Assembly: GCF_900187035.1 (NCBI RefSeq)
Contig: NZ_LT906446.1
Coordinates: forward strand, 1,922,001-1,986,000
Origin: Megamonas hypermegale
Lineage (GTDB): Bacteria > Bacillota > Negativicutes > Selenomonadales > Selenomonadaceae
Reading direction: 5' to 3'
DNA length: 64,000 bases
A program made the translations under genes and the position numbers. Of this stretch, positions 45,377 to 55,902 are shown piece by piece (position 1 is the stretch's first letter; every line of letters begins with the position of its first letter). The notes beneath the pieces were generated by a model. That model was not told the DNA's origin, made no database searches, and saw only the letters and a program-made list of their open reading frames with translations.

Positions 45377-45748
45377 TTATTTTGTAGCTATTACTTCAAC
45401 TTCGATTAATGCGCCTTTTGGTAATTTGCTTACTTCTACGCAAGAACGAGCTGGATATGGCTGTTTGAAATATGTTGCATAAATTTCGTTTACTTTGCCG
45501 AAATCATCAATGTTAGTGATGAAAACAGTTGTTTTAATTACGTTTTCCCATTTTGCTCCGGAAGCTTCAATTACAGCTTGTGCATTTTTTAAAGCTTGAT
45601 GAGCTTGAGCTTCAATGCCTTCTGCCATTTCACCTGTTGCAGGATTGAGTGCGATTTGACCAGATGCAAATACAAGATTGTCGATTTCTACAGCTTGAGA
45701 ATATGGACCAACAGCAGCTGGTGCATTATTTGTTTGAATGATTTTCAC
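45377..45748 (-). CDS. ridA: RidA-family 2-iminobutanoate/2-iminopropanoate deaminase
   Basis: 123 residues. It has NAPAAVGPYSQAVEIDNLVFASGQIALNP near the N-terminus and the catalytic arginine in YPARSCVEVSKLPKGALIEVEVIA near the C-terminus, diagnostic of active RidA. It hydrolyses reactive enamine/imine intermediates released by PLP enzymes such as threonine dehydratase. GTG start 45748 with AGAGGTGAA upstream. Single gene. Confidence 0.95.
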   Translation of the reverse strand: MKIIQTNNAPAAVGPYSQAVEIDNLVFASGQIALNPATGEMAEGIEAQAHQALKNAQAVIEASGAKWENVIKTTVFITNIDDFGKVNEIYATYFKQPYPARSCVEVSKLPKGALIEVEVIATK

Positions 45749-45869
45749 AATAATTCACCTCTAATTATGATATATATGTATTTTACCATAAAATAGCAAA
45801 TGTATTTTCAAAAAAATTTTGCTATAATAAAAAAATAATAAGATGAGAACTAAGGAGTAATATTTTGTC

Positions 45870-47642
45870 TTGAAAGTACAAAAAAATAAAAATAAATTAC
45901 AAAACAATATAATAAAACTGTTCTTTGGTGTAATCATTGCGATTTTAGTGCTGATTGGGCGTTATGGCTGGGTGCAACTTGTTGAAGGTGACCAGATGAT
46001 GGCAAGGCTTAAAGGACAGGTACAAGAGGAAAGTGTTTTGCATGTGCCACGCGGTACGATTTATGATGCCAACATGAAAGAAATGGCTATAAGTACAATG
46101 GTAAGTTCGCTTTTCGTTGACCCAAATCATACAGAAAATCCAGAACAGGTGGCAACGGATTTAGCTCCGATTATCGGCATGACTAAAGAAGAGATTTTGG
46201 AACGTATTGGGCGTGGTGGCGGTTTCGTTTGGCTCAAAAGACAGATGGAACCAGAGATGACGAATGCTGTGAAGAACTTGATAAAGCAAAAACCTGAGTA
46301 TAATGCTTGTCTTGGTTTTCGTCAGGAAAGTAAGCGCTATTATCCAAATGATATGTTAGCTGCTAATGTGCTTGGTTTTGTCGGTACTGATGATAAGGGG
46401 CTTGATGGTATTGAGCAACAGTTTGATAGCATGATAAAGGGTGAAGACCAAGAGGCTTCTATTTTTACTGATGCATTGGCTCGTCCTATTTTAGATTCAG
46501 TATTTATGATAAATTCACCTGTAGATGCTAATTGCAAAAATATCCAGCTTACCATAAATGCACAGTATCAATTCATTGTGGAAAAAGCACTCGATAAAGC
46601 ATTAGTTGAGCATGGTGCGCAATCTGTAACAGCTGTAGTAATGAACCCGCAAAATGGGGAAATTTTGGCTATGGCAACGCGTCCATCATATGACCCGAAC
46701 TATTTTTATAAATACAGTCCTGAAACGTGGAAAAATAAAGCTGTATCCGATATATATGAACCGGGCTCTACTTTTAAATCCATTGTAGCAGCTGCTGGTT
46801 TTCAGGAAAAAATCGTTTCTCCGTCTGATATATTTGTAGACCCAGGTAGAATTGAAGTTTCTGGCAGAGTTATTCAAAACTGGACTGGCGATAGCTTCGG
46901 CACAGTTACATTCCTAGATGTCGTAAAAAATTCCATCAATACGGGATTTGCTGAACTCGGTTTAAAATTGGGCGGTGAACGCTTGATGAATTATGCTCGC
47001 AAATTCGGTTTTGGTGAAAGGACGGGCATTGAGCTTCCGGGCGAAGAACCGGGCATTTTATTTGACCCGAAAGATATGGTAGCATCAGATGTGGCTACTT
47101 CTTCTATCGGTCAGAGTATTGCAGTTACACCTCTTCAAATGGTTACAGCGATGTCGGCGATTGCAAATGATGGTGTTCTCTTAAAACCGCATATAGTAAA
47201 AGCTATTTACAATGCAGATGGTTCAGTTTATCAGCAGATGGAAAAAGAAGAAGTGCGCCGTTGTATTGATTCTGATGTAGATAAGACATTAAAGTCTGTA
47301 CTTGAGCAGGTAGTATCAACGGGTGGTGGCTCGAAGGCTTCTATAGAAGGTTATAATATCGCTGGTAAAACTGGTACAGCACAGAAAATTGATATGGTAC
47401 ATGGCGGTTATATGCCAGGTCATTATATCGCTTCATTCTGCGGTTTTGGTCCAGTGGAAAATCCTCAATTCACTGTGCTTGTAGTCATCAATGACCCGGG
47501 TACAGATAATTATTACGGTGGTCAAATTGCAGCACCAATAGCACATGATATTTTCGTGCAATTATTTAGATATGCCAATGTAAAACCGATAAATGGCAAT
47601 CAATCCTTGATAGATGAATTAAATAAGACTGACGCACAGTAA
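45870..47642 (+). CDS. Class B penicillin-binding protein (FtsI/SpoVD group)
   Basis: 590 residues. One membrane anchor (about 15-35), a PBP-dimerisation domain (HVPRGTIYDANMKEMAIS) and a transpeptidase domain: SxxK at S300-TFK303, SxN at S355-I-N357, KTG at 500-502. No C-terminal PASTA repeats, unlike Bacillus SpoVD. It cross-links septal or lateral peptidoglycan. It stands outside any dcw cluster, so it is probably an additional division or sporulation-lineage PBP. Start TTG 45870 with AAGGAG 12 nt before. Confidence 0.9.
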   Translation: MKVQKNKNKLQNNIIKLFFGVIIAILVLIGRYGWVQLVEGDQMMARLKGQVQEESVLHVPRGTIYDANMKEMAISTMVSSLFVDPNHTENPEQVATDLAPIIGMTKEEILERIGRGGGFVWLKRQMEPEMTNAVKNLIKQKPEYNACLGFRQESKRYYPNDMLAANVLGFVGTDDKGLDGIEQQFDSMIKGEDQEASIFTDALARPILDSVFMINSPVDANCKNIQLTINAQYQFIVEKALDKALVEHGAQSVTAVVMNPQNGEILAMATRPSYDPNYFYKYSPETWKNKAVSDIYEPGSTFKSIVAAAGFQEKIVSPSDIFVDPGRIEVSGRVIQNWTGDSFGTVTFLDVVKNSINTGFAELGLKLGGERLMNYARKFGFGERTGIELPGEEPGILFDPKDMVASDVATSSIGQSIAVTPLQMVTAMSAIANDGVLLKPHIVKAIYNADGSVYQQMEKEEVRRCIDSDVDKTLKSVLEQVVSTGGGSKASIEGYNIAGKTGTAQKIDMVHGGYMPGHYIASFCGFGPVENPQFTVLVVINDPGTDNYYGGQIAAPIAHDIFVQLFRYANVKPINGNQSLIDELNKTDAQ

Positions 47643-47682
47643 GATAAACTTTTATTTTTGTCTATTATGTTGTAAAATTAAG

Positions 47683-47707
47683 AATGCTACATAGTAATAG
47701 CATTTTG
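47683..47707 (+). terminator. Short hairpin between the PBP gene and serS
   Basis: AATGCTA/TAGCATT with an 8-nt loop, followed by TTTG. Weak terminator or leader hairpin; too small for a T-box. Confidence 0.35.
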
Positions 47708-47722
47708 TTATAAATTTTTTAA

Positions 47723-49018
<1,296 letters not shown>

Positions 49019-49035
49019 GTTTAGTTTAAATTATA

Positions 49036-49075
49036 AATAGCTCATCGTGGTTTATGCCCTGATGAGCTATTTTTA
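49036..49075 (+). terminator. Terminator after serS
   Basis: AAATAGCTCATC and GATGAGCTATTT arms around a 14-nt loop, then a T-run. Confidence 0.88.
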
Positions 49076-49112
49076 TATAAATATAAGAATTTAATTTATA
49101 AGAGGTGATTTT

Positions 49113-49868
49113 ATGAAAATGTTTAAATGGGCAATGTGCTTTTGCTTAGCGGGTATCTGTGCATTTTCAGCAGTTGCGCAGGCTAAGACGATTACACTTG
49201 ATAAGACAAAAGTTCTCGTTCCGCAAGGCTGGAGCACAATCAATGAAGATTTGAAGTTTAAAAAGGGTACGACTGTCGAATTAAACAGCAATGGCGAAGT
49301 TATAAGCGGTACATTAAATCGTGATATAGCACTTCGTCCAACGGGCTGGCGCAATATGATAAATGACTATTATGAAGAAAGCAATAATAGCATTTTTTAT
49401 CCGCGTATTTTCCACCCATTTACAAGTGTATCCATACCGATGCCTACTTATGCTCATGTGCGCTATAAAGGCGATAAGCCGATTACATTTGCAGCTGATG
49501 GCACAGTTTTATCAGGTACAATTGATGAAGAAGTAACGGTCGGCATTCAAAAAGATAAATATGGGCTTGTTACTTTTAATGACCAATATGAATTATCTTT
49601 TTATCCAGATGGTTCTGTGAGAAAAGGCAGATTAAATGATGATACGTTTTTGCGCCCTTATGGTTGGCAAAAAGGCTTGATTGGCGATGAAAAAGCGGGT
49701 TTTGTTGAATTTAAAAAAGGAAATGATGTGACATTTTCTAAAGATGGTTATGTAACCTCTGGTGTGCTTAAAAAAGATTTAAGCTGGCAACTACCAAATG
49801 GTGGTATTGTGATGCTTAAAGCAGGCAGTGTGATTTACTTCACAGATAATGGTCCATCTATGCAATAA
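49113..49868 (+). CDS. Secreted protein with internal beta-type repeats
   Basis: 251 residues with a signal peptide ending at AQA (residue 24). The mature protein holds four diverged repeats centred on (D/N)GxVxSGxLxxD: about 55-79, 123-144, 160-185 and 205-225. Two of them end in LRPTGW/LRPYGW. This spacing suggests stacked beta-hairpins, distantly recalling MORN or YwqK-type repeats, but I do not recognise the family. It probably resides in the periplasm or on the surface. AGAGGTGATT precedes ATG 49113. Monocistronic. Confidence 0.7.
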   Translation: MKMFKWAMCFCLAGICAFSAVAQAKTITLDKTKVLVPQGWSTINEDLKFKKGTTVELNSNGEVISGTLNRDIALRPTGWRNMINDYYEESNNSIFYPRIFHPFTSVSIPMPTYAHVRYKGDKPITFAADGTVLSGTIDEEVTVGIQKDKYGLVTFNDQYELSFYPDGSVRKGRLNDDTFLRPYGWQKGLIGDEKAGFVEFKKGNDVTFSKDGYVTSGVLKKDLSWQLPNGGIVMLKAGSVIYFTDNGPSMQ

Positions 49869-49871
49869 AAA

Positions 49872-49898
49872 AAGAGCGGTTACTTACGTAACCGCTTA
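49872..49898 (+). terminator. Hairpin after the repeat-protein gene
   Basis: AGCGGTTAC (49875-49883) and GTAACCGCT (49888-49896) with loop TTAC, strong stem but no proper T-run. The following 280 bp to the next gene hold no gene; a smaller hairpin AGAGAAA/TTTCTCT lies at about 49910-49928. Confidence 0.6.
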
Positions 49899-50046
49899 TA
49901 AATTTAGAGAGAGAAAAGTTGTTTCTCTACGACAAACTAGTTTTATTGTATACCTTATTTATTCTTTTAGCAATTAAAAAACGCAATTATTTTTAGCTTT
50001 TAGTTTATTTGTATAAAATATTGCTATTTGTGAGTTAATATGATAA

Positions 50047-50075
50047 AAGTAAAAGGCTTTTTGTTTTACTTGACA
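50047..50075 (+). promoter_or_regulatory. Inverted repeat abutting a TTGACA box upstream of a HAD gene
   Basis: AAGTAAAA (50047-50054) and TTTTACTT (50064-50071) form a dyad whose right arm merges with TTGACA at 50070-50075. The -10 is not clear. Possible regulated promoter of the gene at 50186. Confidence 0.35.
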
Positions 50076-50185
50076 ATGATATGAATATTTGAAACGATAT
50101 AGATAATATTAAAAATTTAATTTATGTTAGATATATTATAAAAGTCTAATGAAGTTAAATAATATCTTTAAAGGAGAAAATATTG

Positions 50186-50983
50186 ATGTCTATAAAATTG
50201 ATTGCCTTAGATATGGATAATACATTGCTTAATCGACAAAAATTAGTTTCGCCCAAAAATAAAAAAGCGATTTATAAAGCTATGCAAAATGGCGTGCATG
50301 TGACAATTGCGACTGGTAGAATGCCAGCTTCAGCTAGTTATTTTGCTAAAAATCTTGGCATGAATTGTCCAGTTGTATCTTGTAATGGCGGTGTTGTTAA
50401 ATCGCTTGATAGTAAAAATACTATATTTGAAGCACATTTTCTGCCTGAAACAATTTTATCTTTAATTGAAACGTGCTATGAACATGATTGGTATATTCGT
50501 TGGTACATAGGTGATGTGATTTATGTAAAATATAAAGATGCTAGAATGTTTCCTGCATATAAGACGACTAAGGGATTAAATATCGTAGAAGTTGGCAATG
50601 ATTATAAAAATTATATAAATAATGTTACTCAACTTGTTATCTGCGATATAAATGGAAAAATACAGCAAATTTACGATTATGTTGCCGAAGTATTTAATGG
50701 TAAAATAGGATTACAGCAAAATACAGGTTTTACAATGGATGTTACTCCGCCGGGCATCACTAAAGCTGTAGGACTGAAAAAATTAGCAGATTATTTAGGT
50801 GTAAAACAAGAAGAAGTTATGGCAATCGGTGATGGTGATAATGATTTATCTATGATAAAATACGCTGGCTGTAGTGTAGCTATGGAGAATGCCATTGCTG
50901 ATTTAAAAGCAGAAGCATCATTTATCACAAAAGATTGTGATGAAGATGGAGTTGCTTATGCAATAGAAAAATTTGTTTTATAA
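50186..50983 (+). CDS. Cof-type HAD-IIB phosphatase
   Basis: 265 residues from ATG 50186 (AAGGAG 9 nt before; TTG 50183 is an alternative). Motif I LDMDNTLLN, motif II IATGRMP, motif IV AIGDGDNDLSMIKYAG. Same superfamily as the gene at 25576 but with a distinct cap. Likely a sugar or nucleotide phosphate phosphatase; substrate unknown. Ends at a clean terminator. Confidence 0.9.
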   Translation: MSIKLIALDMDNTLLNRQKLVSPKNKKAIYKAMQNGVHVTIATGRMPASASYFAKNLGMNCPVVSCNGGVVKSLDSKNTIFEAHFLPETILSLIETCYEHDWYIRWYIGDVIYVKYKDARMFPAYKTTKGLNIVEVGNDYKNYINNVTQLVICDINGKIQQIYDYVAEVFNGKIGLQQNTGFTMDVTPPGITKAVGLKKLADYLGVKQEEVMAIGDGDNDLSMIKYAGCSVAMENAIADLKAEASFITKDCDEDGVAYAIEKFVL

Positions 50984-50998
50984 GATTGAAATATTTTG

Positions 50999-51032
50999 TA
51001 GGAAATTGATATATAATCAATTTCCTATTTTT
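50999..51032 (+). terminator. Terminator after the HAD gene
   Basis: TAGGAAATTGAT / ATCAATTTCCTA with a 5-nt loop and five T. Confidence 0.9.
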
Positions 51033-51226
51033 GTATAATATGTAATTTATTTATGCTTAAAATAAATATTGTTTTATATTTTTGTTAGTAGTATAATAAA
51101 TAAAAATAATAATTATTTATTAAATCATTTGTTGAATTTATGTAAAATATTATCGGATTATTTGAAATTTTTTTATAAAATATAAAAAATATGTAAAATA
51201 AAAGTAAAGAGAGGATTAAATTTGAC

Positions 51227-52345
51227 ATGAAAAAAACAACAAAGAAATTATTAGCAGCAGGATTAGCAGCATTTAGTTTATATTCTGGAGTTGGTATGAT
51301 GGACACATCTATATCAGAAGCTAAAGTTCAATATGATGTATTTGATTTTGAAGCACACCGTGGTGGTCGTGATGCTAGACCAGAAAATACGTTGTATTCA
51401 TATGCTTATGCTATGGAAATGGGTGCAACTAGTATAGAATGTGATATGCAACTTACAAAAGATGGGCAAATTGTTATGAGTCATAATCCTATTTTAAATC
51501 CAGATATTACACGCGATAAAGATGGAAATTATGTTCCTAAAAATAAATACGATATTCGTACTATGACAGTTGACCAATTAAAACAGTTTGATGTAGGTGT
51601 AATGAACCCTGAAATTGGTGAATATTATGACCTTCACGGTAGAACACAAATTATGCATGATGCTCAATTACCAACATTAGATGAAGTAATGCAACTCATT
51701 CAATCGTATGGTGATAAAAAAATTGTTTTAAATATAGAAACTAAATCTTATCCAGACCCTAATACAATGGAATATAAAAATAATGCTGACCCTAAGAAAT
51801 TTGTAGAAGTATTTAATGATACAGTGAAAAAATATGGCATGGAAGATAGAGTGGTATTACAGTCTTTTGATTGGAGAACACTTATTGAAATGAAAAAATT
51901 AAATCCTAATATATCTACAAGTGCATTATGGCAAGCTTCTTCTTCTTGGGAAAGTTATGGAAATCAAAAATCTCCATGGCTTGGTGGTTTAGATATAAAA
52001 GACTATGATAATGACCCAGTAAAAGCAGCACATGCTATAGGTGTAGATATTGTATCTCCATATTATATGGATGTGACAAAGGAAATGGTAGATGAAGCAC
52101 ATTCTTTAGGCATAAAAATTGTACCATGGACTGTAAATGACGAAAAAGATATGAATGAATTATTAGATATGGGTGTAGATGGTATTATTTCAGATAGAGC
52201 ATGGATATTAAAAGATGTTTTACAAAAACGCAATATCACTCTTCATGAACCAGTTGTAAATGAAAATAGCCCTTATCATACAGGTACAGGACATAATGAT
52301 GTAAAACCGATAAAAGCTGAAAACGGACGAGATGCCGCTTATTAA
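51227..52345 (+). CDS. Secreted glycerophosphodiester phosphodiesterase
   Basis: 372 residues with an N-terminal signal peptide (KKTTKKLLAAGLAAFSLYSG..., cleavage near SEA at ~32). Catalytic GDPD motifs: EAHRGGRDARPENT, ECDMQLTKDGQIVMSHNP, LNIETK and a C-terminal VNDEKDMNELLDMGVDGIISD. It hydrolyses glycerophosphodiesters to glycerol-3-phosphate plus alcohol outside the cytoplasm, to salvage carbon or phosphate from phospholipid head groups. Monocistronic. Confidence 0.93.
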   Translation: MKKTTKKLLAAGLAAFSLYSGVGMMDTSISEAKVQYDVFDFEAHRGGRDARPENTLYSYAYAMEMGATSIECDMQLTKDGQIVMSHNPILNPDITRDKDGNYVPKNKYDIRTMTVDQLKQFDVGVMNPEIGEYYDLHGRTQIMHDAQLPTLDEVMQLIQSYGDKKIVLNIETKSYPDPNTMEYKNNADPKKFVEVFNDTVKKYGMEDRVVLQSFDWRTLIEMKKLNPNISTSALWQASSSWESYGNQKSPWLGGLDIKDYDNDPVKAAHAIGVDIVSPYYMDVTKEMVDEAHSLGIKIVPWTVNDEKDMNELLDMGVDGIISDRAWILKDVLQKRNITLHEPVVNENSPYHTGTGHNDVKPIKAENGRDAAY

Positions 52346-52385
52346 AAAATAAAGACTGTCGCATACTGCGACAGTCTTTATTTTT
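52346..52385. terminator. Bidirectional terminator
   Basis: 17-bp arms, core AAAGACTGTCGCA / TGCGACAGTCTTT with loop TAC; serves the GDPD gene (+) and the regulator gene (-). Confidence 0.93.
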
Positions 52386-52395
52386 ATATTCATTT

Positions 52396-54303
52396 TTATT
52401 TTTCTAAACCGTATTTTTTAATATAACGATATAATGTTACGCGACTTACACTGAGTAAATTAGAAAGACGACTTACATTACCACCAGCAGCTTTCCAAGC
52501 TTTAAGGAAGATTTCTTTATCTGTTTTCCATTTATTATCTGGTTTAACATTACCCATGAGATTAATATCAGCAGGTAAAATATTAGTACCAGCTGTATTG
52601 AAGAAGGAGTATTCCAATACACTTTGAAGTTGTTTAATATTACCTGGCCAATCGTAATTGCGAAGTAATTCAATTGTTTCAGGTAAAAGTTTTTTAGCTT
52701 CCATTTGATGTTGACGAGATAATTCTTCAATGATGTTTATGGAGAGTTTTGGTATATCATCACGGCGAGAACGAAGCGATGGCACTCTTATAATGCTACG
52801 GGAAATTATATTAAAGAGTTTTTCATTGAATTGGCCTTTTTCTGTCAAGCGACGTAAATTGCTATCAGTTGCGGCGATGATACGAACATCAATACTGCGT
52901 TCAAGGCTTTCACCAATGCGATGAGTTTTCTTTTCAGATAATGCTTGTGCTAGCATTTTAGCGATATTATTAGGGATTTTTTCTATTTCATCTATGAATA
53001 ATGTTCCCTTGCTAGCAAGTTCCAATTTTCCTGGATGACTTACTTCTGGTTCAGTTGCGGCACCGAATAAATCTTGTTCTAAAAGTTCTGGTGTAAAATC
53101 ACCGCAATTTATAGAAATGAGTGGACCAGCCATGCGCATGCTTGCCATATGAATGCCATGTGCCAAGCGTTGTTTACCGACACCAGCTTCACCTTGAATT
53201 AATATGTGGTTTTTATTGCGAGCTACGCGATAAGCACGTTCTTTCATCTGTATAAATGTCTTGCTGTCGCCTACCATGGAACTTAAGCTGTATTTTGCTG
53301 TATAACCAGAAGCATGTGCTACAAGAGTGCGCAAGTCTTCAATTGGCATAGAAACAGTAACAACGCTTTGTACTTCTTCATCGTCTTCAGAATTTTTTAA
53401 TGGTACAACTGTTGTTATATCTTCATACGTTTTATTATTTGTAATCCATGTTGTTTCGCGGTTATAACAGGAAATTCCTTGAAAACCATCATAAATAGGT
53501 GTATGTGTATAGTTTAAAACAACGTCTTTTAAATGTGCTGTTACATTATTTTCATCAATAGCATTGATTACGGATAAACGTTCTTTACCCATGCGATTAG
53601 TATAGACGATTTTATCTTCTGGCATAATATGGTAAACGGCAAATGGTGCAGCGTCTAAAATCGCTTTTTGAGCTTTGATATTTAAAGATTGTTTGATATT
53701 TAATTCCAAAGCTGTTTTAAGTGTGAATAATAAAGCTAAAACAACATCTTGTGATATTTTTTCATGTTGCAAGGCTGTCAGTGATACGATATAAGTCAAT
53801 TCATCATTGACAATTACAGGAACAGAACCAGAATTAACATCATGGAATTCTTCGAACCACATTTCAGGTCCAAAAATCCAAAATGGAGATTTTGTTTCTT
53901 TTACGATATTACAACTGAGTGTACCGACATTTTCTACACCTAAAGAAGCACCTTCTAATTTATCGATAAAACGGGAAGAAATATTAGCATATTTTTTTAA
54001 AACAATACAATCAGAAGTCATAAATGTTAAGCATAAATCGTATTCATGAATAAAGTCGATAATACTGTCAATAAAATGGTCTAAGTAGTTTATAGCATCA
54101 GCGTGTTTATTTTGTAATTGAGATAATTCATTTGATGATAAATGGACATTTGAAGAGATTTTTTTAGGGTTTACTTGATGTGCTTTGGATTGTTGCCAAG
54201 AATTAGCAATCCATGGATGGACATTAGGGTCGATAGTGCCTTTTGTTGTAAAGGTTTTATAGTAATTTATCAATTTTTCGCGATTGCGGTGTTCTCTAAT
54301 CAT
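52396..54303 (-). CDS. AcoR-like AAA+ transcriptional regulator lacking the GAFTGA loop
   Basis: 635 residues. N-terminal GAF-like sensor as in AcoR (SWQQSKAHQVNP at ~35-46), a PAS-like region about 205-320, an AAA+ domain with Walker A GEAGVGKQ (371-378) and Walker B GTLFIDEI (433-440), and a Fis-type HTH at the end. Between DLFG (411-414) and GKLELA (425-430) only ten residues remain, so the sigma-54-contacting GAFTGA loop is gone. The usual YRL arginine-finger segment is also changed. As in TyrR, it may act on sigma-70 promoters. Target and effector unknown. Confidence 0.85.
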   Translation of the reverse strand: MIREHRNREKLINYYKTFTTKGTIDPNVHPWIANSWQQSKAHQVNPKKISSNVHLSSNELSQLQNKHADAINYLDHFIDSIIDFIHEYDLCLTFMTSDCIVLKKYANISSRFIDKLEGASLGVENVGTLSCNIVKETKSPFWIFGPEMWFEEFHDVNSGSVPVIVNDELTYIVSLTALQHEKISQDVVLALLFTLKTALELNIKQSLNIKAQKAILDAAPFAVYHIMPEDKIVYTNRMGKERLSVINAIDENNVTAHLKDVVLNYTHTPIYDGFQGISCYNRETTWITNNKTYEDITTVVPLKNSEDDEEVQSVVTVSMPIEDLRTLVAHASGYTAKYSLSSMVGDSKTFIQMKERAYRVARNKNHILIQGEAGVGKQRLAHGIHMASMRMAGPLISINCGDFTPELLEQDLFGAATEPEVSHPGKLELASKGTLFIDEIEKIPNNIAKMLAQALSEKKTHRIGESLERSIDVRIIAATDSNLRRLTEKGQFNEKLFNIISRSIIRVPSLRSRRDDIPKLSINIIEELSRQHQMEAKKLLPETIELLRNYDWPGNIKQLQSVLEYSFFNTAGTNILPADINLMGNVKPDNKWKTDKEIFLKAWKAAGGNVSRLSNLLSVSRVTLYRYIKKYGLEK

Positions 54304-54445
54304 AATTTAAAATAACCTCAATTCTGTAAAGTTTGTACAATAATTATCTATTTATATTATTAATATTAGCAAAACTGTAAAAAAGTATCAATTAGTTTGA
54401 TAAAAAATAATTACAAGTGTTCAAAAATTTTGTTTCAGTGTTAAC

Positions 54446-54474
54446 TTGTGACTATAAAATATATTTGATATACT
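54446..54474 (+). promoter_or_regulatory. Promoter for the 111-residue membrane protein
   Basis: TTGTGA (54446-54451), 17-bp spacer, TATACT (54469-54474), about 34 bp before the start codon. Confidence 0.55.
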
Positions 54475-54507
54475 TTAGGTATTATGAATTAAGGATGGGG
54501 TTTTCAA

Positions 54508-54846
54508 ATGGCTAGAATGAGTAAACGCATTAGCAACAAAATCCATAAAGCCAAAGAAGAACAACAGCCACAGGAAAAGAAGAAATACGGAAAAGATATT
54601 TGGCTGATTATTTTAATTGCACTGAATTTCTTCTTACTTGCTACTAGTTGGCAGATGTTATTAGAGTCTCCAACTAATTTTGCTACATATTTCTTACTGG
54701 AAATAGTTTTAATTATTATGTATGTTAGTAGACATGCTAATTTGTCAGAAAATGTTAGTAAATGGCTGTTTAGAGGACAAGTATTCTTTATGGCGATAAT
54801 TTTAATATTGTTCATATATAATGCTGGTTTGTATTTTATGAATTAA
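54508..54846 (+). CDS. Small membrane protein of unknown function
   Basis: 112 residues. A basic, Gln/Lys-rich cytoplasmic N-terminus (about 1-30) is followed by three hydrophobic segments (about 32-50, 58-74, 88-110). No recognised motif. ATG 54508, with AAGGATGGGG upstream. Monocistronic, flanked by a promoter and a perfect terminator, so it is a genuine gene. Divergent from the AcoR-like regulator, which could control it. Confidence 0.65.
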   Translation: MARMSKRISNKIHKAKEEQQPQEKKKYGKDIWLIILIALNFFLLATSWQMLLESPTNFATYFLLEIVLIIMYVSRHANLSENVSKWLFRGQVFFMAIILILFIYNAGLYFMN

Positions 54847-54884
54847 AAAAATCCTTGTGCCTATTAGGCACAAGGATTTTTTAT
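54846..54884. terminator. Bidirectional terminator
   Basis: AAAAAATCCTTGTGCCTA and TAGGCACAAGGATTTTTT with a 2-nt loop, between the membrane-protein gene and rubrerythrin. Confidence 0.93.
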
Positions 54885-54894
54885 TTAGGAGAAA

Positions 54895-55428
54895 TTAATA
54901 ATTGTTAGCTTTAATTTCAAAATATGCTTTTGGATGAGCACATACAGGGCAAATTTCAGGAGCCTGAGTTCCTTCATATACATGACCACAATTAGAGCAC
55001 ATCCAAATCATTTTTTCATTGCGTTTAAATACTTTATCTTCTTGAATATTTGCTAATAAGATATTATATCGTTCATCATGTTCTTTTTCGATTTTTGCAA
55101 CCATTTCAAAGAGATTAGCTATGCGAGTAAAACCTTCTTCACGAGCAACTTTAGCAAATTCAGGGTACATAGAAGTCCATTCTTCGTGCTCACCAGCAGC
55201 TGCAGCTTTTAAGTTTTCTTCAGTAGTACCGATATTATCTACTAATTTAAACCAAATTTTAGCATGTTCTTTTTCATTAGCAGCAGTTTCTTCAAAGATT
55301 TTGGCAATCTGTACATAACCGTCTTTTTTTGCCTTAGATGCAAAGAAAGTATATTTGTTACGTGCTTGAGATTCGCCAGCAAATGCCGCCCATAAATTTT
55401 GTTCTGTTTTGCTACCTTTTAATTCCAT
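54895..55428 (-). CDS. rbr: Rubrerythrin
   Basis: 177 residues. The N-terminal four-helix diiron domain has the two EExxH-type iron-ligand helices (AAFAGESQARNKY, EETAANEKEHAK, MVAKIEKEHDERY). The C-terminal rubredoxin domain has CSNCG and CPVCAHP. It reduces hydrogen peroxide in anaerobes, with electrons from NADH via rubredoxin-type carriers. Strong ribosome-binding site AGGAAG. Monocistronic with its own promoter. Confidence 0.96.
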   Translation of the reverse strand: MELKGSKTEQNLWAAFAGESQARNKYTFFASKAKKDGYVQIAKIFEETAANEKEHAKIWFKLVDNIGTTEENLKAAAAGEHEEWTSMYPEFAKVAREEGFTRIANLFEMVAKIEKEHDERYNILLANIQEDKVFKRNEKMIWMCSNCGHVYEGTQAPEICPVCAHPKAYFEIKANNY

Positions 55429-55474
55429 TTAAATCGCTTCCTTTCTAATCTACTTTTTAAACCTGACTAAAAAG

Positions 55475-55520
55475 TAATAATTATTAATTAATATTATATA
55501 CTATTTTTAACAATAGTCAA
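55475..55520 (-). promoter_or_regulatory. Rubrerythrin promoter with downstream AT palindrome
   Basis: On the minus strand TTGACT (55520-55515), 16-bp spacer, TATAAT (55498-55493). Just downstream is the perfect 12-bp palindrome TAATAATTATTA (55475-55486). A PerR/Fur-type peroxide regulator would be a natural binder; the match to a PerR box is only partial. Confidence 0.5.
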
Positions 55521-55573
55521 GATATTTTCATATTTTATTAGTAGAATTTGTTCTAAAAGATATATTGTATACA

Positions 55574-55604
55574 TTTACACTTTTACACTTTTTTGTTATA
55601 TAAT
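55574..55604 (+). promoter_or_regulatory. Probable promoter of korDABC
   Basis: TATAAT at 55599-55604 with TTTACA at 55574-55579 (19-bp spacer) or TTACAC one base on. It gives a leader of about 95 nt. Confidence 0.4.
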
Positions 55605-55704
55605 AGAAGTCATGATTGATATTGAATGTAGTATATAGTGAATTTATTGCTATTAATATTTATGTCAATTTTATGTATATATTTGAGAGTTTGGAAGTGA
55701 CATT

Positions 55705-55902
55705 TTGAAAAATATTATTTATTTGAAAACACAGAGGTGCAAAGGTTGCGGTATTTGCGTAGCTTTTTGTCCAAAAAAAGTTTTGCAATTAGATGTATTA
55801 AATCATTGTCAGATTGTTAACGCTGATGCTTGTATAGGTTGTGGACAATGTGAATTGCGTTGCCCAGATTATGCTATTTTTGTAGATAAGGAGGAAGCTT
55901 AA
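55705..55902 (+). CDS. korD: 2-oxoacid:ferredoxin oxidoreductase delta subunit (ferredoxin-type)
   Basis: 65 residues, TTG start. Two complete 4Fe-4S motifs, CKGCGICVAFCPKK and CIGCGQCELRCPDYA. It passes electrons from the catalytic subunits to ferredoxin. It shares one base with korA (TAATG), so the four kor genes form one tightly coupled operon. Confidence 0.92.
   Translation: MKNIIYLKTQRCKGCGICVAFCPKKVLQLDVLNHCQIVNADACIGCGQCELRCPDYAIFVDKEEA

Noticed and set aside
49906-49930. Small hairpin as an ncRNA
   Set aside because: A 7-bp AT-rich stem without promoter or terminator context is insufficient.
55561-55580. Rex or Fur box upstream of korD
   Set aside because: The TGTATACA core and TTTACAC repeats do not match those consensus sites.
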